Origin: Methanobacteriota archaeon
GTDB lineage: Archaea > Halobacteriota > Methanosarcinia > Methanosarcinales > Methanoperedenaceae
DNA: 6,649 bases
Reading direction: 5' to 3'
Assembly: GCA_018900975.1 (NCBI GenBank)
Contig: JAHIFK010000013.1
Coordinates: 1-6,649, forward strand
A program made the position numbers and the translations under genes. Shown here piece after piece: positions 4,781 through 6,649 of the stretch; position 1 is the stretch's first letter; each line of letters begins with the position of its first letter. The notes under the pieces were generated by a model. That model did no database searches, was not told the origin of the DNA, and saw only the letters and a list, made by a program, of their open reading frames with translations.

Positions 4781-6646
4781 ATGGCTGATCTGCTGACCTC
4801 ACTTCTCACAAACCCTCTGCAATTCGCAAACCAGATCGGGCTGTACGCCCTCCTTTCAATAATCCCACTGATAATCATTTATTTACTGCGTCCCAGGCCC
4901 CTTAAGATCAGGATACCTTCGCTGATGTTCCTGATGGACATCGAAAAGAAGAAGCGGCTCAATATCTTCAGGAAATTCTTTAAAGATCCTCTATTCCTCA
5001 TACAGCTCTTTGTCCTGATACTTGCATCACTTGCGATTGCAGAACCTTTTATTATTGCGAACGAGGAACTCGGCGGCGGGCACACAGTTCTCGTGCTTGA
5101 CGCATCAGCCAGCATGCAGGCAGACGGGAGGTTCGAGCGGGCGGTAGTAGAGGCGAACAAGTTCCTGAGCTCGAAGAATACGGTGATACTTGCCGAGAAC
5201 GTACCTGTGATGGCAGTAAAGGAAGTGCCTGCCGGGAGCGCATCTGATACCATGAAAAAATTAAAGGCAAAAGCAACGACAGCCGATATCTCAGGCGCCA
5301 TGTTGCTTGGGCGGAGGATGCTTCCTGAAGGCGGCAGGATGGTAGTGGTTTCGGACTTTGCAAGCTGGACCGGGGAAGACCCGGCAGTCTCAAAGAGGCT
5401 TGCTGAAGCCAACGGCATCAATGTGGAATTTGTAACTGTGACAGGGAGGACTGACAATATCGGGATAGTGGGCGGGTGGTTCGAAGGAAGCGATTACAGG
5501 GTCGTTATCCATAACTTCAACAAAGCCACCCAGACAGTAAAGCTTGATGCTGCCACGGATGGTACGGCCAAACTAACTGCGAACCTTAATGTCAAAGCTG
5601 AGTCCAACGAATATTTCACGATAAGCAACCTTGGCGCCGGAGAGACAAAGATATCAATAGATTCAAATGATGCACTTCCTGTTGACAACAGTGCCTATGT
5701 TATAATACCGGTTTCCATAACAAAGGACATACTTTATGTCACGAACAATACTAAAGTTCCCTCCATAATCGCACTGAATCTGGTTCCTTTTGCCACTGTC
5801 AGAAAAATGGATTCAGGGAAGATCCCAGCTCTTTCTACTTATCCAATTGTCATGGTGAGCGGTTCACTTTCCCCAGAAGGCGAAAAGAGCATTTCAGACC
5901 ATGTGAAAGCCGGGAAAAATGCTGTGATAATAGCGTCTCCGGAACTTTCCAACATGGACATGCTGCCTGTTGAACTGGGTGAGGTTTCAGGTGAGACTTC
6001 TCTGAATGTTGTGCGTGGAAGCAGGATAACAGAGGATATCGGGATCGATAAGATAAAGGTCAAGAAGCATTTCAAAGCCACGCTAAAAAGAGGCGCAGTG
6101 ACCCTTTTGGAAGGTGGGGATAAATCGCCCATGCTCGCTTACTGGAAATATGGGACAGGTATAGTTATATATTCCGGAATTGCAGACCCTGTGGGGGACA
6201 ATATCTTTGACCCGCTCAACACGAAGATATGGAACGATTTCCACGCGCTTCCGGAATATCCGCTTTTCTGGAAACAGATGCTTGAATGGATAACCGGAAG
6301 CCTTGACGTGAGCGAATACAATGCGAAGACCGGACAGTACATCAAGCTGGCAGCGCGCGAAACCGTAAAGACTCCAAGTGAGAACATCACCACAGACCTC
6401 CTTCTGCTTGACGAGGTAGGGATATACGGGCTGCCTGATAAGGAAGTGGCTGTAAACTTGTACGATGAGAAGGAGTCAAACCTTGCAGGCGGCGGGATAA
6501 ATGTGCTGCCCTCTGAGACTAAGGAGATATCATATAATACCCAGATCATACGTGCCCCGAAGTATTTTGATATTTATCTGATAATGATTGCAATTATTCT
6601 TGTGATACTTGAGCTTTATTACCTGCGATGGAGGGGTGAGCTGTAA
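4781..6646 (+). CDS. BatA-like membrane protein with vWA domain and GATase-like C-terminal region
   Basis: 621 residues. The N-terminus matches the BatA/aerotolerance-regulator type: helix 1 at about 19-36, the cytosolic motif LRPRPLKIRIPSL (36-48), and helix 2 at about 70-89. A vWA domain follows, with MIDAS motif DASAS (107-111), probable Thr167 and Asp192 (VVSDF); the metal site looks intact. Residues 220-310 look like a beta-sandwich (CARDB/Ig-like, tentative). Residues about 315-505 resemble the class I glutamine-amidotransferase-like domain found in such proteins: YPIVMVSGSLSPEGEKSI (354-371), then WKYGTGIVIYSGI (455-467) and PLFWKQMLEWI (494-504). I see no obvious catalytic Cys, so it is probably non-enzymatic. 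A third helix lies at 597-614 with a short basic tail (LRWRGEL). The bulk is probably extracytoplasmic. It likely works with MoxR and DUF58 at the membrane. The stop overlaps the next ATG. Confidence 0.93.
   Translation: MADLLTSLLTNPLQFANQIGLYALLSIIPLIIIYLLRPRPLKIRIPSLMFLMDIEKKKRLNIFRKFFKDPLFLIQLFVLILASLAIAEPFIIANEELGGGHTVLVLDASASMQADGRFERAVVEANKFLSSKNTVILAENVPVMAVKEVPAGSASDTMKKLKAKATTADISGAMLLGRRMLPEGGRMVVVSDFASWTGEDPAVSKRLAEANGINVEFVTVTGRTDNIGIVGGWFEGSDYRVVIHNFNKATQTVKLDAATDGTAKLTANLNVKAESNEYFTISNLGAGETKISIDSNDALPVDNSAYVIIPVSITKDILYVTNNTKVPSIIALNLVPFATVRKMDSGKIPALSTYPIVMVSGSLSPEGEKSISDHVKAGKNAVIIASPELSNMDMLPVELGEVSGETSLNVVRGSRITEDIGIDKIKVKKHFKATLKRGAVTLLEGGDKSPMLAYWKYGTGIVIYSGIADPVGDNIFDPLNTKIWNDFHALPEYPLFWKQMLEWITGSLDVSEYNAKTGQYIKLAARETVKTPSENITTDLLLLDEVGIYGLPDKEVAVNLYDEKESNLAGGGINVLPSETKEISYNTQIIRAPKYFDIYLIMIAIILVILELYYLRWRGEL
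6630..6640 (+). promoter_or_regulatory. Strong ribosome binding site for the next operon gene
   Basis: GGAGGGGTGAG lies inside the last codons of the membrane vWA gene and ends 5 nt before an ATG at 6646-6648. It is close to the archaeal consensus GGAGGTGA. Confidence 0.6.
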
Positions 6647-6649
6647 TGG
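6646..6649 (+). CDS. Start of a further operon gene, cut by the window edge
   Basis: The stop TAA (6644-6646) and the following ATG share one base (TAATG), behind a strong ribosome site. Only the start codon and one base are visible, so the product cannot be named. In related operons the next gene is often another membrane, vWA or CARF/Ig-like protein. Confidence 0.5.

Noticed and set aside
4879..5457. Minus-strand open frame of 192 residues
   Set aside because: It is fully antisense to the vWA gene, whose motifs are clear in the plus frame.

Overview
The window looks archaeal, most likely a methanogen- or ANME-type euryarchaeon of the Methanosarcinales/Methanoperedens kind; that placement is inference from protein style, not a search. 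The evidence is TATA-box promoters about 25-40 nt ahead of starts, GGTGA/GGAGG ribosome sites, a tRNA-Phe gene without an encoded CCA end, and tightly packed overlapping genes. Sampled segments run at about 45-48% GC, except for an AT-rich stretch between about 1130 and 2450.

Left part, minus strand, read from right to left: a tRNA-Phe(GAA) gene (1804-1731), then an acylphosphatase-domain protein with a long helical tail (1638-1123), then a LeuB/isocitrate-dehydrogenase-family oxidative decarboxylase (1126 to beyond the left edge). The last two overlap by 4 nt (ATGA) and are probably translationally coupled. The dehydrogenase has an intact active site but carries the Lys-Tyr pair typical of NADP-dependent isocitrate dehydrogenase where NAD enzymes have Asp.

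Middle, about 1805-1967: a 163-bp divergent intergenic region holding candidate promoters for the tRNA (minus) and for the right-hand operon (plus).

Right part, plus strand, 1968 to the right edge: a compact operon of the MoxR AAA+ / von Willebrand factor A (vWA) type. Its genes encode a three-helix membrane protein of unrecognised family (1968-2822), a MoxR ATPase (2839-3786), a soluble DUF58 protein with an intact MIDAS metal site (3915-4778), and a BatA-like membrane vWA protein with a GATase-like C-terminal half (4781-6646). A further gene starts in a TAATG overlap at the right edge. In known MoxR/vWA systems the hexameric ATPase works as a chaperone-like remodeler with vWA partners that bind metal-dependent ligands, often for maturation of a membrane or metalloprotein client; the client here is unknown.

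The least ordinary features are a 69-bp inverted repeat of 10-bp units wedged between moxR and the DUF58 gene, ending 5 nt before the DUF58 start codon; a 7-codon mini-ORF that links the first two operon genes through two ATGA overlaps; a sharp GC shift (about 29% to about 48%) inside the first operon gene; and the cofactor-site signature of the dehydrogenase.
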